Positions 30,488 to 32,127 of a stretch of DNA of 32,127 nucleotides are shown here, in pieces (position 1 is the stretch's first letter; each line of letters starts with the position of its first letter). The stretch covers positions 1-32,127 of the forward strand of contig CALAVG010000324.1 in assembly GCA_937892275.1 (NCBI GenBank). Direction: 5' to 3'. Below the pieces are notes generated by a model, which saw only the letters and a program-made list of their open reading frames with translations, did no database searches and was not told the DNA's origin. Source of the stretch: an uncultured Methanomicrobiales archaeon. GTDB taxonomy: Archaea; Thermoplasmatota; Thermoplasmata; Methanomassiliicoccales; Methanomethylophilaceae. The translations under genes and the position numbers were made by a program.

Positions 30488-31897
30488 TCAGGATCGGAAT
30501 CCGTCAGTATCTCCGTGTGCCAGCGATCTGAATCTCTCGTTCACCGATGACGGATCCAGAGGACCTATCTCGGTGACCTCGTTCTCCTTTAGGAAACACG
30601 CACCGTACAGGGGGAGATGCACCACTCCCTTCTCATCGACGAAGACGTTCCCTTCGGTCAGTTTCAATCCTCTGCGGTTCCTCTTCTTCTCGCCCAAGAG
30701 TGTCGACAGGGACTTGGATTTCTTATTCCTCCCCGATTTGACTTCAAGCAAGTCTATGGTACCCTGGTCGTTGATGAGGAAATCGATCTCAAGGGTACTG
30801 TCATCCTTCTCGTAGAAACGCAGACCGTATCCCTTCTTGACCAATGCGGATGCTACAGCGTTCTCCATGAAGGCCCCGTTGTTCGCATAAGGGTCGCGGT
30901 TGACCAGAGCATCTATGTCGGCATCCTCTGTCAATACCGATATCAGTCCGGTGTCGCAGAGATAAATCTTGAAATAATCGTCACGGACCTTACCGGACAG
31001 CGGGGGGTTGGGTTCTGTCACGTTATAACAGTACTCCACCAATCCCGCGTTCCTGAGCCAATCTAGGGCGCTTCCGTAATATCTGGACCCTCTGCCCTTG
31101 ACCTTCTCTATGTCCACATACCTGAACCTCTTATCCTTCCTTGCCAGCTGATTGGGTATCGATTCCAGGCATCTGACTATCTTCATTCTGTCCGTATCGC
31201 TGGAGTACCTGCCGGCATCCCTCTTCAGGACCTCCACTATGTCCCTCAGCTTACCGTATGAAGCCATGTAGCTGCCTGTCTTCGCGTACTCCCTCACGGC
31301 CTCTGGCATCCCCCCTACGACCACATAGCGCCTGAAGGCATCGCTCAGGGAATCATTGATGACCGGATCGATCCCCTCCAGGGATTGGATCCTGGTGGCG
31401 ATGTGTTCGGTCAGCTCAGGATCGTATCCCATCGCCCACATGAATTCTTCGAAATCCATCGGATACATCTCCATCATATCGACGTATCCCATGGGGGACA
31501 GGTTGCTGCTGCCCTTGTCTATGCGTATACCCAGGAACGAACCCAGAGCGATGACGTCCACATCCTTCTGTTCCGAGAGCGACTTCAGCGAGGAGAAGGC
31601 TGGAGCGCATGATTGGATCTCGTCCAAGATTATCAGCGACCTGTTCTTCCTGAGCCTCTGCTTGTTGACGGTCTCAATCCTGTTTATGATTGTCCTGTGG
31701 TCGAGTCCCCCAGAGAAGATACGTTTCTGTTCGGGCATCTCCTCAAAATTGATGTAGATCACGTCGTCATAGTTTTCACGGCCGAACTCCCTGACCGAAT
31801 ACGTCTTCCCGATCTGCCTGCAGCCCATCAGGACCATCGGTTTGTGACCGGGGTCTTTCTTCCAACCGGCCATCTTCGACGAGATCTTTCTCCTCAT
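30488..31897 (-). CDS. AAA ATPase with DUF4143 and PD-(D/E)XK-like C-terminus
   Basis: Encodes 469 residues. An AAA_14 domain has Walker A GCRQIGKT (25-32), Walker B LIILDEIQ (Asp92-Glu93) and the sensor-like ALGSFLGI. VVGGMPEAV opens the DUF4143 region, with GSALDWLRNAGLV and KIYLCDTGLIS. The C-terminal LEIDFLI...LLEVKSGRN has the spacing of a PD-(D/E)XK nuclease core, common to this family. These ATPases are abundant in archaea and host-associated microbes, often in many copies, and their role is unknown. The gene stands alone on the minus strand behind a TATA box and three 34-base repeats. Confidence 0.9.
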   Translation of the reverse strand: MRRKISSKMAGWKKDPGHKPMVLMGCRQIGKTYSVREFGRENYDDVIYINFEEMPEQKRIFSGGLDHRTIINRIETVNKQRLRKNRSLIILDEIQSCAPAFSSLKSLSEQKDVDVIALGSFLGIRIDKGSSNLSPMGYVDMMEMYPMDFEEFMWAMGYDPELTEHIATRIQSLEGIDPVINDSLSDAFRRYVVVGGMPEAVREYAKTGSYMASYGKLRDIVEVLKRDAGRYSSDTDRMKIVRCLESIPNQLARKDKRFRYVDIEKVKGRGSRYYGSALDWLRNAGLVEYCYNVTEPNPPLSGKVRDDYFKIYLCDTGLISVLTEDADIDALVNRDPYANNGAFMENAVASALVKKGYGLRFYEKDDSTLEIDFLINDQGTIDLLEVKSGRNKKSKSLSTLLGEKKRNRRGLKLTEGNVFVDEKGVVHLPLYGACFLKENEVTEIGPLDPSSVNERFRSLAHGDTDGFRS

Positions 31898-31918
31898 GCT
31901 TGATGGATGTATTGAGAG

Positions 31919-31928
31919 TATTTAAATT
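31919..31928 (-). promoter_or_regulatory. TATA box of the AAA/DUF4143 gene
   Basis: On the minus strand AATTTAAATAC lies about 22-32 bases before the ATG at 31897, adjoining the first 34-base repeat. Confidence 0.55.
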
Positions 31929-32025
31929 GCAACAAAACCCCCGGGAATATATAGGCATACTTGCAACAAAAAACCCACAAATATCTAGCTATACATGCAA
32001 CAAAACCCCCACGAATACTTTACAA
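31927..32025. repeat. Three 34-base direct repeats upstream of the AAA/DUF4143 gene
   Basis: TGCAACAAAA begins at 31928, 31962 and 31996, exactly 34 bases apart each time. It is followed by a C run (CCCCC, AACCC, CCCCC) and a conserved AT-rich part (AATATATAGGCATAC, AATATCTAGCTATAC, AATACTTTACAAAG). The array abuts the TATA box of the ATPase gene, so a multi-site operator is the simplest reading. Confidence 0.75.
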
Positions 32026-32086
32026 AGAATCCTCCTGTCTCACTCTTATCCGACCATCGGACAGCCCCTCCCACGGGACAAGTTAT

Positions 32087-32127
32087 ATGATGACCGAATC
32101 CAATCGGGTGCCGAAGGGTCTCCGATG
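32087..32127 (+). CDS. Possible N-terminus of a gene running off the right edge
   Basis: ATG 32087 (or 32090) opens a frame reading MTESNRVPKGLR to the window end. GGGAC at 32075-32079 could be a ribosome binding site. Only 13 codons are visible, so no family can be named. Confidence 0.3.
   Translation, partial: MMTESNRVPKGLR

Noticed and set aside
31927..32025. CRISPR array candidate (three repeats of 34-base period)
   Set aside because: The similarity covers most of each unit, leaving no unique spacer of normal length, there is no cas gene, and the array abuts a promoter. It fits an operator repeat.

Overview
The window looks like a chromosome segment of a methanogenic archaeon of the class Thermoplasmata, most likely the order Methanomassiliicoccales (for example the Methanomethylophilaceae). 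Archaeal identity rests on a geranylgeranylglyceryl phosphate synthase, RadA, an archaeal-type tRNA G10 methyltransferase, an A24 prepilin peptidase and TATA-box promoters close to start codons. Order-level placement is inference. It rests on an HdrD-like protein and on stop-codon use: nearly every stop I read is TGA, a few are TAA, and TAG is avoided, as expected in a lineage that decodes UAG as pyrrolysine.

Layout. Positions 1-6401 are an AT-richer accessory region. It holds a MntA/HEPN toxin-antitoxin pair whose toxin is cut by an IS630-type element, a tandem pair of four-helix membrane proteins, an AlbA_2/ATPase regulator behind a helically phased repeat array, and an IS1634/IS4-type element. 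From about 6480 the sequence is core-like: an endonuclease IV-like TIM barrel and a hexuloisomerase, a small ubiquitin-fold/possible JAB-fold pair with a zinc-ribbon membrane protein, a minus-strand larA-hdrD-folP operon, a 360-base gap with a large hairpin and small reading frames, thiL-amrS, a prepilin peptidase and an MscS channel.

Positions 16870-23575 form the centrepiece. An Lrp/AsnC regulator is followed by dapA, dapB, lysC, lysA, dapF and dapL, tightly packed with ATGA overlaps. This is the diaminopimelate-aminotransferase route to lysine, complete except for aspartate semialdehyde dehydrogenase. A hairpin terminator closes it. Then come radA (with an unusual Walker A), trmG10, two zinc-ribbon proteins flanking GGGP synthase, an ABC-class ATPase with a basic low-complexity partner, tRNA-Leu(UAA), two small archaeal proteins and an AAA/DUF4143 ATPase behind three 34-base direct repeats. 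A possible new gene starts at the right edge.

No complete novel defence island or CRISPR array is visible. The most interesting unexplained signals are the two repeat arrays upstream of ATPase/regulator genes (11-base and 34-base periods), the ubiquitin-fold/JAB-like pair, the larA-hdrD-folP operon, a GTG start inside a hairpin loop at trmG10, and a probable ACG start near 30206.
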